This document shows positions 18,894 to 28,236 of a DNA stretch of 64,000 nucleotides, piece after piece. The notes under the pieces are model-generated. The model saw nothing but the letters and a program-made list of their open reading frames with translations, was not told the origin of the DNA and ran no database searches. Position numbers and translations under genes: made by a program. Each line of letters opens with the position of its first letter. Position 1 is the stretch's first letter. The DNA is from Paenibacillus sp. YN15. Its GTDB lineage: Bacteria > Bacillota > Bacilli > Paenibacillales > NBRC-103111. Where the stretch lies: NCBI RefSeq assembly GCF_003285005.1, contig NZ_QMFA01000019.1, positions 1 to 64,000 of the forward strand, given 5' to 3'.

Positions 18894-19895
18894 TTATCGG
18901 AGCGGAGCATCATGGGCGGCAAGAAATGTGATGCTGACGCAGGTCCCTTGGCCCACGGCCGATGTTAGCCCCACTTCATGCCCCAGCTGCTTGGCAATAT
19001 GCTTGACCATGGCCAGCCCGATGCCTGTGGCGCTGTTGCGGGGAGAACGGCCGTTTTGCCCGGTATAAAACAGCTCGAATACCCGCGGCACATCCTCAGG
19101 CGGGATGCCGACGCCTTCATCGCGGATATGCAACGTCACCTGCTTGCCGTCGGATTCCATGTCAAAGCTGATTTTACCGTCGGCGGGGCTGTACTTGACA
19201 GCATTGGTCACAATTTGATCGAGCATGTATCCGCACCATTTTTTGTCCGTATAAACAAATGCTTGGGTATCGCACAGCTTGGGAAACACGCCTGCATAAA
19301 TAAAATCCCGCCGCCTGTCATTAATCACCGAGGCCACAAGATCGTGAAGCTCGATGCGCTCGGGCACATAATCGTTGGCAAACTCGTCCAGACGCAGAAT
19401 GTTCAGCGCCTGCTCCAGATTGCTCTTCATCTTCTCATTCTCCAGGGCGATATCGGCCAGCTTGCCGGCATGGGAAGAGCCTGCCGCCAATTCAATGACC
19501 GCAGCCGATGATTTCATATTGTGAATAAAGCTGGTGAACAATGTATTGCGCCCGGACACTTTTTCATTCAATGCCGCCAGCTTCTCCTGATACGCCGCAT
19601 GAATATCCGCAATGGCGGAAAAAACCAACTCCTCCTTGGCATCATCGGTATAACGCGGCAAAACGCCGGCGGTGCCCGCGGCGTTCAGCTGGTCCAGAAA
19701 ACAGTATAGGGTATACAGCTTGTACGACAGATACACCAGCAGCACAGCCAGGCTCATGATCAGCGGGTAGGCAATCGCAAGCTGATCCAGCATCAGGTTG
19801 AAGATCAGAATAAGGATTCCGGCATTGACCAGGTAAAATGCCAGAGCCGTTCTTTCCGTGCGCAGGGTTTTACAAACCAGCCGTATCCAGGACAT
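18894..19895 (-). CDS. BceS-like intramembrane-sensing histidine kinase
   Basis: Kinase with two closely spaced N-terminal membrane segments and almost no extracellular loop, the intramembrane-sensing layout of BceS-type kinases that take their signal from the transporter. The phosphoacceptor His lies in FIHNMKSS (about residue 125 from this start). The ATP-binding part shows N-box DQIVTNAVKYS, G1 DEGVGIP and G2 TGIGLAMVKH. The frame opens at 19931, but GAGGAG sits correctly for the ATG at 19895, overlapping the response-regulator stop. The H-box differs from the usual H-x-L/I-K-T-P by having Ser-Ser after Lys. Confidence 0.9.
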   Translation of the reverse strand: MSWIRLVCKTLRTERTALAFYLVNAGILILIFNLMLDQLAIAYPLIMSLAVLLVYLSYKLYTLYCFLDQLNAAGTAGVLPRYTDDAKEELVFSAIADIHAAYQEKLAALNEKVSGRNTLFTSFIHNMKSSAAVIELAAGSSHAGKLADIALENEKMKSNLEQALNILRLDEFANDYVPERIELHDLVASVINDRRRDFIYAGVFPKLCDTQAFVYTDKKWCGYMLDQIVTNAVKYSPADGKISFDMESDGKQVTLHIRDEGVGIPPEDVPRVFELFYTGQNGRSPRNSATGIGLAMVKHIAKQLGHEVGLTSAVGQGTCVSITFLAAHDAPLR

Positions 19896-20544
19896 AGCCC
19901 ACTCCTCTTTTCGTGACAATGGCGTTGTCAAGACTCAGTCCGGCCAGCTTTTTCTTCACGCGGGTCATATTTACCGTCAGCGTGTTATCGTCTACAAAAC
20001 CGGCGTCATCCCACAGCTCCTCCAAGATCTGCTCGCGGGTCACGATCTGCCCGGCGTTCCGGAGGAGAAGCCGCAACACCTTATATTCATTTTTGGTCAG
20101 CTCACAGGTTTGCCCCCGAAACCGCAGGCTCATGGTATCTCCGCAAAGGAAGAGGCTGCCTGTTGAGAGACCGGCGGCTTGTGCGTCCGACCGCCGCAAA
20201 ACGGCGTTGATCTTGGCCACTAACACACCGATGGCGAAGGGTTTGGTGACATAGTCATCCGCTCCAAGCTCCATCCCGCGGATTTGCTCGCCTTCATCGT
20301 TGAGGGCGGAAATAATGATCACGGGAATATGCAGCTTTTTGCGGATTAAACGAAGGTAATAGAACCCGTCAAATTTCGGGAGGGTAATATCCAGCAGCAC
20401 CAGGCGGGGCTCCAGCCTTTCGATGGTTTTCAGCACCGCGTCATAGTCATCCAGCACATGGGCCTCAAAATCATAAGCGTTCAAATAGTCGCAAATGTAT
20501 TTCTGGAGCTGCTCGTTGTCCTCAATCAGCAAAATGCGGTTCAT
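19870..20544 (-). CDS. BceR-like OmpR-family response regulator
   Basis: A 224-residue two-domain regulator. The receiver domain has the acidic pair IEDN (9-10), phosphoacceptor Asp52 in LLDITLP and Lys101 in VTKPF. A winged-helix DNA-binding domain occupies about 130-222 (ELTKNEYKVLRLL, RGVGYVL). It overlaps the kinase start and begins five bases after the ahcY stop, with its GGAG site inside the end of ahcY. The module order is regulator, kinase, ATPase, permease. Confidence 0.92.
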   Translation of the reverse strand: MNRILLIEDNEQLQKYICDYLNAYDFEAHVLDDYDAVLKTIERLEPRLVLLDITLPKFDGFYYLRLIRKKLHIPVIIISALNDEGEQIRGMELGADDYVTKPFAIGVLVAKINAVLRRSDAQAAGLSTGSLFLCGDTMSLRFRGQTCELTKNEYKVLRLLLRNAGQIVTREQILEELWDDAGFVDDNTLTVNMTRVKKKLAGLSLDNAIVTKRGVGYVLDTAGL

Positions 20545-20549
20545 TGGGC

Positions 20550-21812
20550 TTAATGCTCCGACCAGCCTTCAAGATAGGTCTTTTGCTCCTCGGTCAGGGC
20601 GTCGATGGCAAGGCCCATGGAAGCCAGCTTGTAGCGGGCCACCTGCTCATCCAGCTCGTAAGGCACATTGACCACCTTGTTGCCGATGCTCTCGTACTGG
20701 TCATTGACATATTTCAGCGACAGCGCTTGAAGGGCGAAGGTCATATCCATAATTTCCGCCGGGTGGCCGTCGCCTGCAGCCAGATTCACCAGCCGGCCTT
20801 CGGCCAGCAGGTAGATGCTGCGTCCGTCCTTCAGCTTGTATTCCTCGATATTCTTGCGGACGGTGCGCTTGGAGACAGACAAGGCCTCCAGCTCCGGCTT
20901 GTTCACTTCCACATCGAAGTGCCCGGCATTGGACAGAATGGCGCCGTCCTTCATAACGGCATAATGCTCGCCGCGGATGACATCCCGGTTGCCGGTGACG
21001 GTGACGAAGAAGTCCCCTTCCTTGGCCGCCTCCAGCATCGGCATCACCTGGAAGCCGTCCATGTACGCTTCGATGGCCTTGATGGCATCCACTTCGGTGA
21101 CAATTACCTTGGCGCCCAAACCCTTGGCCCGCATGGCCACACCCTTGCCGCACCAGCCGTAACCGACCACCACAACGGTTTTGCCTGCCACCACCAGATT
21201 GGTGGTGCGGTTAATGCCGTCCCATACGGACTGGCCGGTCCCATAGCGGTTGTCAAAGAGATATTTGCAGAAGGCATCGTTTACGGCAACCATGGGAAAC
21301 TTCAGCTTGCCCTCCTTCTCCAGAGACTTCAGCCGGAGAATGCCTGTTGTGGTCTCCTCTGCCCCGCCCCGCACCTGAGCCAGCAGATCCTGGCGTTCGC
21401 TGTGGAGGATGGTCACCAGATCCCCGCCGTCGTCAATGATCAGGTCGGGCTTCTCCTCCAGGGTTTTGATCAGGAGGGCCTTGTATTCCTCGGGGGTGGG
21501 ATTGTACTTGGCATATACCCGCACGCCGTCCTCCACCAATGCCGCGCAGACATCATCCTGGGTGGACAGGGGATTGCTGCCGGTGATGGTCACATCGGCC
21601 CCGCCGGCCTGCACCACCTTGGCCAGATAGGCGGTTTTGGCCTCCAAGTGGAGGGAGATGGCCACCTTCAGCCCTTTAAAGGGCTGCTCCTTCTGGAACT
21701 GCTCCTTGATCTTGTTCAGTACCGGCATGTGGGCATCCACCCAGTCAATTTTCAAATGCCCTTCCGGAGCCAGCGCCGGATCGGCAATGATGCTTTTGTT
21801 TTGCAAAGTCAT
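20550..21812 (-). CDS. ahcY: S-adenosylhomocysteine hydrolase AhcY
   Basis: Splits S-adenosylhomocysteine to homocysteine and adenosine with tightly bound NAD. It has the N-terminal substrate motif [10 protein letters not shown] (54-63), EETTTG (152-157), [18 protein letters not shown] (178-195), the NAD loop GYGWCGKG (217-224), and NAGHFDVE near 300. At 420 residues it is the shorter form lacking the insertion seen in many longer homologues. AGGAGG lies seven bases before the ATG. It starts only 31 bases after bshC and is followed closely by the two-component genes. B. subtilis uses the Pfs/LuxS route instead, so this gene interrupts the Bacillus-like order. Confidence 0.95.
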   Translation of the reverse strand: MTLQNKSIIADPALAPEGHLKIDWVDAHMPVLNKIKEQFQKEQPFKGLKVAISLHLEAKTAYLAKVVQAGGADVTITGSNPLSTQDDVCAALVEDGVRVYAKYNPTPEEYKALLIKTLEEKPDLIIDDGGDLVTILHSERQDLLAQVRGGAEETTTGILRLKSLEKEGKLKFPMVAVNDAFCKYLFDNRYGTGQSVWDGINRTTNLVVAGKTVVVVGYGWCGKGVAMRAKGLGAKVIVTEVDAIKAIEAYMDGFQVMPMLEAAKEGDFFVTVTGNRDVIRGEHYAVMKDGAILSNAGHFDVEVNKPELEALSVSKRTVRKNIEEYKLKDGRSIYLLAEGRLVNLAAGDGHPAEIMDMTFALQALSLKYVNDQYESIGNKVVNVPYELDEQVARYKLASMGLAIDALTEEQKTYLEGWSEH

Positions 21813-21843
21813 TGGAATGCCTCCTAAAATTGAATTGGTTGTA

Positions 21844-23475
21844 TTAAAAAAACATCAGCCGGTGTTTGCCGTCATTGTCATAGGGCGCGGCAATCAACTG
21901 GTCGATCCAGCCGCTTCCGTACCGGTTTAAATAAGCAAACACATTATACACTCTTTCCTGCGGCTTGGACAGCGGATTCAGGCTCAGATGGATGCGGTCC
22001 AGCTGCCGCAAGCCGCTGGAAAATTTGCTTTGCAGGGAATCGGCGGCCCGGTTGCGGAGATAGTCGATCTGCTCCACAATTTTTTGCCTATTGGTTTCCC
22101 CTAGCTTGGCCAAACCAGGGTTCAGGCTGGCTACCGTTTCCAATACCGGCCGGTACAGCTCCAGAAACCGTCTGCGGGTTTCCGAAAACAGCTCCTCCAC
22201 CTCATATTGGCCCTGGTCCATCAGCCACTCCTCACGGAAATCATCGAACCGGTCCATGACGGCGTCATAGGTGAGGCCGAATTTCTCCATGTTCTTATGT
22301 ACTGTTCCTTCAATTAAAGTAAACTCCAGACGGGGCATAATGAGCGGCAGCCGCAGCCCCATTCTGTGGAAAGCCTCCCGGGTCAAGGCCCAATAGGCGA
22401 TTTCCCCCGGCCCCAGCACCACCGCCAGCACTGGCAGCAGATAATCCTGCATCATTGGCCGGGTCATCACATTATTGCTGAACCGCCAGGGCTCCTCCCG
22501 GGCAAGGCGCTCCAGCTCCGCCCGCTCTATCCTGAAGGTCCGCTTCCGGTTGGCAAAGCTGTCCCCGTCCCGGTACAGCAGCGTCCGCTCCCCTTCGTCA
22601 TTGTAGAAGAACAGATTGGCCTGGCCGGGTGTTTGGTCCGCTTGGGGCGTATACCCCAGCTCCGCTACCACAGCGCTTCCGGTCAGAACGCACCGGTTCA
22701 GCTCCTCGCAGTCCGCCAGCAGCCGCTGGAACATGGGGCTCTCCAAACGGCGCAGCGCCGGGTCATCCGAATCCAGCAGCACCAGGCCATGGGCCCCGAA
22801 CAGCCAACCCATAATCCGGGCAAAATAATCCGTCAGCGTCCGGGAGGAATCCGCATATTCCCGCAGCCGGGCCATCAGCTCGGGCTTGAAGTCGCTATCC
22901 TGCAGCCATTCCTCCATCTTCGCCAGCGCGTCGGCCCAGGATTCAAAAGCAAGACGGCTGACCGCCTCCCGCTTCCCGGTGGGATGCTCCAGCCGGAACC
23001 GCTCTACCGCAAGCTGTCCGGTCAAAGCATACCAATGGTTCACCTCGTCGAAATCATGGTCCTCTCCGGCAATCCAGAATACCGGGACAACCGGCTTTCC
23101 CAGCTTGGCCGAAGCCTCCCGGGCCAGACGGATCACCGATACCGCTTTATAAATCACCAGGAGCGGCCCCGTAAACAATCCCGCCTGCTGGCCGCCTGTA
23201 ACCACCAGCGTCTCCTCCTGCGCCAATAGCGCAAGGGAATGGCGCACGGCCTCATGGTCGTTTCCTTGCTTGAGATTGTATGCTGTCAGCACATCGATCA
23301 AACCGCCCCGAGGCGCTCTCTCCAGCCGGGTGGAGGCAAGCCAGTCTGCCCGCCGCTCCCACTCGCCCTCCTGCCAAGGATGATAATCGAATCGCTCTGC
23401 CACCTTTTCAAAATGCCGGCAATAATCCTCTGCCAGCGGCTGGCTTTTGCTCCGTACCGCTTCTACCAGTTGCAA
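21844..23475 (-). CDS. bshC: Putative cysteine ligase BshC (bacillithiol synthesis)
   Basis: Last step of bacillithiol synthesis, adding cysteine to glucosaminyl-malate. Recognised by [20 protein letters not shown], by [17 protein letters not shown], and by a long C-terminal coiled coil. An ATG at 23496 sits directly in front of AGAGGAGG and is implausible as a start. A TTG at 23475, about ten bases after the site, gives 543 residues, close to the usual length. In B. subtilis the orthologue yllA lies directly upstream of mraZ; here ahcY, the Bce-like module and the DUF4349 gene lie between. Confidence 0.92.
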   Translation of the reverse strand: MQLVEAVRSKSQPLAEDYCRHFEKVAERFDYHPWQEGEWERRADWLASTRLERAPRGGLIDVLTAYNLKQGNDHEAVRHSLALLAQEETLVVTGGQQAGLFTGPLLVIYKAVSVIRLAREASAKLGKPVVPVFWIAGEDHDFDEVNHWYALTGQLAVERFRLEHPTGKREAVSRLAFESWADALAKMEEWLQDSDFKPELMARLREYADSSRTLTDYFARIMGWLFGAHGLVLLDSDDPALRRLESPMFQRLLADCEELNRCVLTGSAVVAELGYTPQADQTPGQANLFFYNDEGERTLLYRDGDSFANRKRTFRIERAELERLAREEPWRFSNNVMTRPMMQDYLLPVLAVVLGPGEIAYWALTREAFHRMGLRLPLIMPRLEFTLIEGTVHKNMEKFGLTYDAVMDRFDDFREEWLMDQGQYEVEELFSETRRRFLELYRPVLETVASLNPGLAKLGETNRQKIVEQIDYLRNRAADSLQSKFSSGLRQLDRIHLSLNPLSKPQERVYNVFAYLNRYGSGWIDQLIAAPYDNDGKHRLMFF

Positions 23476-23573
23476 GATGCTCCGGCCTCCTCTCATGTCC
23501 AGCTTTTATCTTAACGCAAAGCCGGGGTTTGTACAAATGCTCAAACACAAAACCAATCCCCGAATGACACAAA

Positions 23574-23603
23574 AAAGAAGCAGTGCGCAAGCCATGCTTC
23601 TTT
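23574..23603 (-). terminator. Terminator after the PL8/DUF1861 remnant
   Basis: Nine-base-pair perfect stem (AAAGAAGCA/TGCTTCTTT) with a 12-base loop, followed on the minus strand by six T residues. It is positioned 3' of the pseudogene. Confidence 0.85.
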
Positions 23604-23637
23604 GGAGTATTTCAGCTATTCAGATTCGGCAGACGGG

Positions 23638-24482
23638 CTAAACAAGCAGCCCATGGCCGGCAAACGGGTAGTCGATTGTAATCCGGCCTGTTTCGCAATC
23701 TCCCAAGCCGCTGTACAGATCCACTTTCCCGTCCTCCCGCAGCACGATGCCGGAGGTAAACACGCAGTCCGTCAGGTCGGGCATTTTCGCCGGTCCCGGC
23801 GGATAGCAGCTGCGGGTGCCGATAATTTGCATATCCATAAATTCACGCCGCTCGGGATCAAACACAAATGACATATTCAAATAAACCTTCAGCTCCTGAC
23901 CGCCGGAATCCTTGCCCTGTAAGAAATGTGGCCAATTATTCCCTATTTCCCCAGGCGTCAGGTCATGGTACAGCAGGGTGACGATATCATTTAATTGAAG
24001 CGGGGTTCCGATTTCCCATTCCCACCAATTTCCATAGGTTGCTATCGACGGATTGTAACGGTTGTGATACATCCAATCCAGCCCGTTGATGATGTCGTTC
24101 TTAAGGGCCTCATTGCCCTGCAAGGACGAACCTTTGACCTTGTAGGCCAACGTCATCGCCTTGAGATTCCCATAGGTCGTGGAGATTTGCGCCGGATTGC
24201 TTGTGCCTTCCAGCCCGGCCCACAGTGTGGTCCTCTCCGCTGTTTTGACCATGGTGCTCCACAAGGATTGGGCATTTAAGGTCAGCTTGTCGATGGCGGC
24301 ACGGATGTCCGGCTCGTGATCTCGAATTGGCTGCCTCCTGTCAGATAATCACTCCAACGCTCGATCATCTGCTCATACGGGTCCGCAGGAGCTGCGCCCG
24401 CCACTCCCGCTTGTCCGAACAATGCAGCCAGCAAGGCCACAACACAGATAATCGCGTATAACCGCTTGCAAAATTTCGCCAT
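23638..24482 (-). pseudogene. Chimeric remnant: family 8 polysaccharide lyase N terminus joined to a DUF1861 C terminus
   Basis: The 5' part (from ATG 24482) encodes a signal peptide ending near AGVAGAA and the start of a PL8-type lyase (DPYEQMIERWSDYLTGG), then stops at 24282. The correct continuation (EPDIRAAIDKLTLNAQSLWS) is in another frame, so a frameshift lies around 24283-24320. The frame then continues with PL8 alpha-domain sequence (NWWEWEIGTPLQLND). Near 23940 it changes into a different family: FVFDPERREFMDMQIIG, GPAKMPDLTDCVFTSG and LYSGLGD, as in DUF1861/GH130-like propellers. Neither family is complete, so a deletion probably fused two neighbouring genes. It is followed by an intact terminator. 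Confidence 0.85.
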
Positions 24483-24676
24483 TTCCTTTCCTCCGATCTG
24501 TTTGTTTGGAATTTACCCCGCTTTGGCTTTCACTTGCATCCCAAACATTAACAAACCCCCGACCCTTCGTATACCGACACCTCCGAAAGGAGGAATCATA
24601 ATTTGATAATTGTGGAATTCATTTTTTGACCTACCGTTTATAAATTGAGATTGGGTGCCAATTGGAGTGAAAATTA

Positions 24677-25208
24677 GTAACTACTCAGCTATGTCCGTAA
24701 CACCCCCAACTGTGTTGAACGCCGCGGCGTAAGCCTATGTAGGTAGTGAATGGGTCGTCGGAAATATGGAATAATATAGAATGCTCAACGTGTAAAAGTA
24801 CATTTATTTCACGAGTTAGCTACTGGAACGGAGGGTCATCATGCAAAAGTACATCTATTTCACGAGTTAGCTACTGGAACGGAGGACCATAATGCAAAAG
24901 TACATCTATTTCACGCAGATTTCAGTTTTTTGGCGGTTTTAAACGAAAATAACTGCACTTTTGCATGATCGGAGCGAAAAAGTGGACTCGTGGCCAAAAA
25001 TAACTGCACTTTTGCCATTATAGCATTGGTAGATGCTGGATCACCGGCAGGATGGCGCCCAAAAAGCCCTACCTTCCATCGGAGATGTTGTCACTAAAGC
25101 AGATAACGGCAATTTGGAATTGGGAGCGGAATGTGCCCGCGGCAGACAATAAGGGCTCCTAAGTCCCTTTAAAACACAATTTTTCCAAACAGATAACTGA
25201 GTAGTTAC
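24677..25208. mobile_element. 532-bp non-autonomous element with IS66-like ends and 8-bp target duplication
   Basis: The left end GTAACTACTCAGCTAT and the inverted right end (GTAACTACTCAGTTAT) match at 15 of 16 positions. Directly outside lie identical 8-bp copies GAAAATTA (24669-24676 and 25209-25216). Ends beginning GTAA and an 8-bp duplication are the established hallmarks of IS66-family elements. No transposase frame is inside; a 51-bp repeat cluster occupies 24792-25015. Flanks 24483-24668 and 25217-25249 hold nothing else recognisable. The whole 817-bp gap between the lyase remnant and oppF is explained by this element and the oppF terminator. Confidence 0.85.
24792..25015. repeat. Intergenic repeat cluster 1: three direct plus two inverted copies at 51-bp pitch
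   Basis: Direct copies of G(C/T)AAAAGTACAT(C/T)TATTT start at 24792, 24843 and 24894. Inverted copies (AAATAACTGCACTTTTGC) lie at 24947-24964 and 24998-25015. All neighbours on the same strand are exactly 51 bp apart, with a 35-bp centre between the two orientations. A transcript through it could fold into a long hairpin. It lies inside the IS66-like element. Confidence 0.9.
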
Positions 25209-25249
25209 GAAAATTAGCCCGCTTTCCCGGCTCTCGGCCCGTATAACAA

Positions 25250-25291
25250 AAAAACCGCCTGCGGAGTCCCTAGGGAGCCGCGGCGGTTTTT
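25250..25291 (-). terminator. Terminator after oppF
   Basis: Stem AAAAACCGCC/GGCGGTTTTT with a further GCGG/CCGC pairing inside. T runs flank it on both strands, so it is potentially bidirectional. It starts eight bases after the oppF stop. Confidence 0.92.
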
Positions 25292-25299
25292 GTATAGGA

Positions 25300-26253
25300 T
25301 TAGTACAAGTGGCAGGCTGTAAAGTGGCCGGGTTCTACTTCCTTCATCTCCGGCATGGATTCCGCACATTTGGCCATTGCCTTGGGGCAACGGGTCCGGA
25401 AAGGACAGCCGCTGGGCGGATTCATGGGGCTGGGCACCTCGCCCTGAAGGATAATGCGCTCCCGCTTCTTTTCCACCTCGGGGTCGGGAATCGGAATCGC
25501 CGACAGAAGGGAAACCGTATAAGGGTGAAGCGGATGGGAATACAGCTTTTCGGAGGTGGTGATCTCCATCATTTTGCCCAGATACATAACGCCGATCCGG
25601 TCGGAGATATGCTTCACCATCGCCAGGTCATGGGCAATAAACAGATAGGTCAGATCCCGCTCGCGCTGGAGCTTCTTGAACAAATTTACCACCTGCGCCT
25701 GAACGGAAACGTCCAGCGCGGAAATGGGCTCGTCCGCTACGATAAACTGGGGCTGGATGGCCAGCGCCCGGGCAATCCCGATCCGCTGCCGTTGGCCTCC
25801 GGAAAACTCATGGGGAAAACGTCCGGCATGCTCGGCATTCAAGCCTACATCATCGAGCAGCTTATAAATCTGTTCCTTGCGCTCTTTGCCGGCAGCCAGG
25901 CCGTGGATATCAATGCCTTCCCCGATAATGTTTTCAATGGTCATTCTGGGATTCAGCGAAGCGTATGGGTCCTGGAATACCATTTGCATTTGCTGGTTGA
26001 ACTTCTTGAGCTTTTGGCCCTTGTATTTGTAGATATTTTCACCGTTGAACAGTACTTCGCCTTCCGTGGCGTCGTACAGCTTCACGATGGTGCGTCCCGC
26101 AGTGGATTTGCCGCAGCCGGATTCGCCTACCAGACCGAAGGTTTCCCCCCGCTTGATGGCAAAGTTGATGCCGTCCACCGCTTTAAGCACGCCGTTTCTG
26201 ACATTAAAGTGCTTCTTAAGGTTGCGTACCTCAAGCAAAATTTCTTCCTTCAT
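25300..26253 (-). CDS. oppF: Oligopeptide ABC transporter ATP-binding protein OppF
   Basis: Second ATPase of the oligopeptide importer. Walker A is GESGCGKST, the Q-loop lies in MVFQDPYASLNPR, the signature is FSGGQRQR and Walker B is FIVADEPISALD. The C-terminal Opp/Dpp extension carries the Cys cluster GCPFRTRCPKAMAKC, which in this family binds an iron-sulfur cluster. The frame opens with an upstream TTG at 26274, but AAGGAGG sits nine bases before ATG 26253. It starts one base after the oppD stop and is the last gene of the operon. Confidence 0.94.
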   Translation of the reverse strand: MKEEILLEVRNLKKHFNVRNGVLKAVDGINFAIKRGETFGLVGESGCGKSTAGRTIVKLYDATEGEVLFNGENIYKYKGQKLKKFNQQMQMVFQDPYASLNPRMTIENIIGEGIDIHGLAAGKERKEQIYKLLDDVGLNAEHAGRFPHEFSGGQRQRIGIARALAIQPQFIVADEPISALDVSVQAQVVNLFKKLQRERDLTYLFIAHDLAMVKHISDRIGVMYLGKMMEITTSEKLYSHPLHPYTVSLLSAIPIPDPEVEKKRERIILQGEVPSPMNPPSGCPFRTRCPKAMAKCAESMPEMKEVEPGHFTACHLY

Positions 26254-26254
26254 C

Positions 26255-27286
26255 CTAGCGTACCTCCTTCGCAACAGGCCTGGACACTTCAGGCGCCATC
26301 GGATGGTTCAGCCAGCAGGCAGCCGCGTGGCCTTTGGCGATGTCGGTAAGCTCCGGGTCTATCTTTTTGCAAATATCCATAGCATAGGCGCAGCGGGCGG
26401 CAAAAGCGCAGCCCACCGGGGGAGCGAACAAGTCCGGAGGTGTGCCGTCAATGGGCATCAGCGGCTCGTCGGAATTTTGGTCCAGGCGGGGCATGGAAGC
26501 AAGCAGCCCCCATGTATAAGGATGTTTGGAGTTGTAGAATACATCATCCACCTTGCCCACTTCCACCACTTTGCCGGCGTACATAACTACAACCCGCTGG
26601 GCGATATTGGCAACTACGCCCAGATCGTGGGTAATGATAATAATGGACATCCCCAGCTTCTTCTGGAGGTCCTGCATCAGGTCGATAATTTGCGCCTGAA
26701 TGGTAACGTCCAATGCAGTGGTAGGCTCGTCCGCAATCAGCAGCTTCGGACGGCAGGCCAGGGCAAGAGCGATCATAACCCGCTGGCGCATACCGCCGGA
26801 CAGCTCATGGGGATATTGCTTCACCCGGGATTCGGGGCTGGGGATACCTACAAGCTTCAGCATTTCCACGGCTTGCTCAATGGCAGCCTTGTGGGAGAGC
26901 TTTTGGTGTTTGACCAGGCTTTCGGCAATTTGCTTGCCTACGGTCATGGTGGGGTTCAAGGACGTCATGGGATCTTGGAAGATCATGCCCATTTCATAGC
27001 CGCGGATATGCTCCATGTCCTTGTCGGACAGCTTGGCCAGGTCCTTGTCGCCGTCAAACATAATTTGCCCCTTCTTAATCTTTCCGGGAGGCATGGGAAT
27101 CAGACGCATGATCGTCTGGGCGGTTACGGACTTGCCGCAGCCGGATTCGCCTACGATGGCGAGAGCTTCGCCTTTATGCAAATCGAAGGACACTCCCCGC
27201 ACCGCCTGAACCTCGCCGGCGTATGTGCTGAAGGAGACTTCGAGTTCTTTAACATCAAGTATAAGGTCCTTGCTTGCTTTGTTCAT
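26255..27286 (-). CDS. oppD: Oligopeptide ABC transporter ATP-binding protein OppD
   Basis: First ATPase of the importer. Walker [11 protein letters not shown]-loop [14 protein letters not shown], signature LSGGMRQR, Walker [14 protein letters not shown]-loop IITHDLGVV. The C terminus has the GCAFAARC...C pattern of the Opp/Dpp group. A GTG at 27295 forms part of the AGGAGGTG ribosome-binding site; ATG 27286 lies eight bases beyond AGGAGG and is the likely start. Length is 343 residues. Confidence 0.94.
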   Translation of the reverse strand: MNKASKDLILDVKELEVSFSTYAGEVQAVRGVSFDLHKGEALAIVGESGCGKSVTAQTIMRLIPMPPGKIKKGQIMFDGDKDLAKLSDKDMEHIRGYEMGMIFQDPMTSLNPTMTVGKQIAESLVKHQKLSHKAAIEQAVEMLKLVGIPSPESRVKQYPHELSGGMRQRVMIALALACRPKLLIADEPTTALDVTIQAQIIDLMQDLQKKLGMSIIIITHDLGVVANIAQRVVVMYAGKVVEVGKVDDVFYNSKHPYTWGLLASMPRLDQNSDEPLMPIDGTPPDLFAPPVGCAFAARCAYAMDICKKIDPELTDIAKGHAAACWLNHPMAPEVSRPVAKEVR

Positions 27287-27310
27287 GGGGTCCACCTCCT
27301 GTGTGTCCGC

Positions 27311-28231
27311 TTATTTGCGCATCCGTGGGTCGAGAGCATCACGGAGACCGTCACCCAGCAGGTTAAAGGCCAACATGATGAGAGAAATGACAGCAGCAGG
27401 GAAGAACAGCTGGTACGGATGTCCCTGAATAATGCTGCTGATGGCGTCGCTGGTCAGCGTGCCAAGGCTCGCCTGGGGAGCGGGAATACCCAGACCCAGG
27501 AAGCTCAAGGTCGCTTCAGTGAAGATGGCGCCGGGAATGGAGAATGTAATGTTAACGATAATAACGCCCAAGGTGTTGGGCACCAGATGTTTGAAGAGAA
27601 TGCGGTTGTTGCCGGCGCCCAAGGTGCGGGCCGCCAAAATAAACTCCTGCTCCTTCAGCTGCATCACCTGGCCGCGGACCAGCCGCGCCATACCCATCCA
27701 GCCGAAGGCTGTCATGGCCACGATAATGGTCAGCAAGCCTTTTTCCATAACGACCATCAGAAGGATAACTACCAGAAGGTACGGAATGGCATAAAGCACT
27801 TCCACGATCCGCATCATGATGTTATCGGTAGTACCGCCCTTGTAGCCGGCAATACCGCCATAGATAACGCCGATAATCAAGTCCATGGTAGCGGCCACAA
27901 CGGCGATGATCAGCGAGATCCGCGCGCCGTACCATACCCGCACCCACAGATCGCGGCCCAGGGCATCCGTGCCGAACCAGTGCGTGGCGTTGGGAAGCTT
28001 ATTTACATTCATGAAGCTTTGCTCGGAATAAGAGAACGGGCGGATCATCGGCCCGAAAACCGCCAGCAAAATCAATGCGATCAAAGCAAACAAGGCGGAC
28101 ATGGCCACTTTGTTCTTCTTCAACCGGCGCCAGGCGTCCTGCCAATACGTGAGACTGGGCCGGACAATGCGCTCGCCCTGTTCATCCTTGGGCGCAGGCA
28201 AAAACATATTTTCATTAATATTCATCGACAT
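27311..28231 (-). CDS. oppC: Oligopeptide ABC transporter permease OppC
   Basis: Inner-membrane permease with a cytoplasmic N-terminal segment, an early membrane helix (about 45-65), an extracellular loop with HWFGTDALGRDLWVRVWYGAR (a hallmark of OppC/DppC) and five further helices. The EAA loop is EFILAARTLGAGNNRILFKH. The GTG at 28240 overlaps the ribosome-binding region GAGGGGG; ATG 28231 is better spaced. It follows oppB closely. Confidence 0.93.
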   Translation of the reverse strand: MSMNINENMFLPAPKDEQGERIVRPSLTYWQDAWRRLKKNKVAMSALFALIALILLAVFGPMIRPFSYSEQSFMNVNKLPNATHWFGTDALGRDLWVRVWYGARISLIIAVVAATMDLIIGVIYGGIAGYKGGTTDNIMMRIVEVLYAIPYLLVVILLMVVMEKGLLTIIVAMTAFGWMGMARLVRGQVMQLKEQEFILAARTLGAGNNRILFKHLVPNTLGVIIVNITFSIPGAIFTEATLSFLGLGIPAPQASLGTLTSDAISSIIQGHPYQLFFPAAVISLIMLAFNLLGDGLRDALDPRMRK

Positions 28232-28236
28232 CCGGT

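Noticed and set aside
23497-23573. Possible tRNA or small RNA gene upstream of bshC
   Set aside because: No cloverleaf or promoter-terminator pair could be drawn; the only structure is the terminator of the neighbouring pseudogene.
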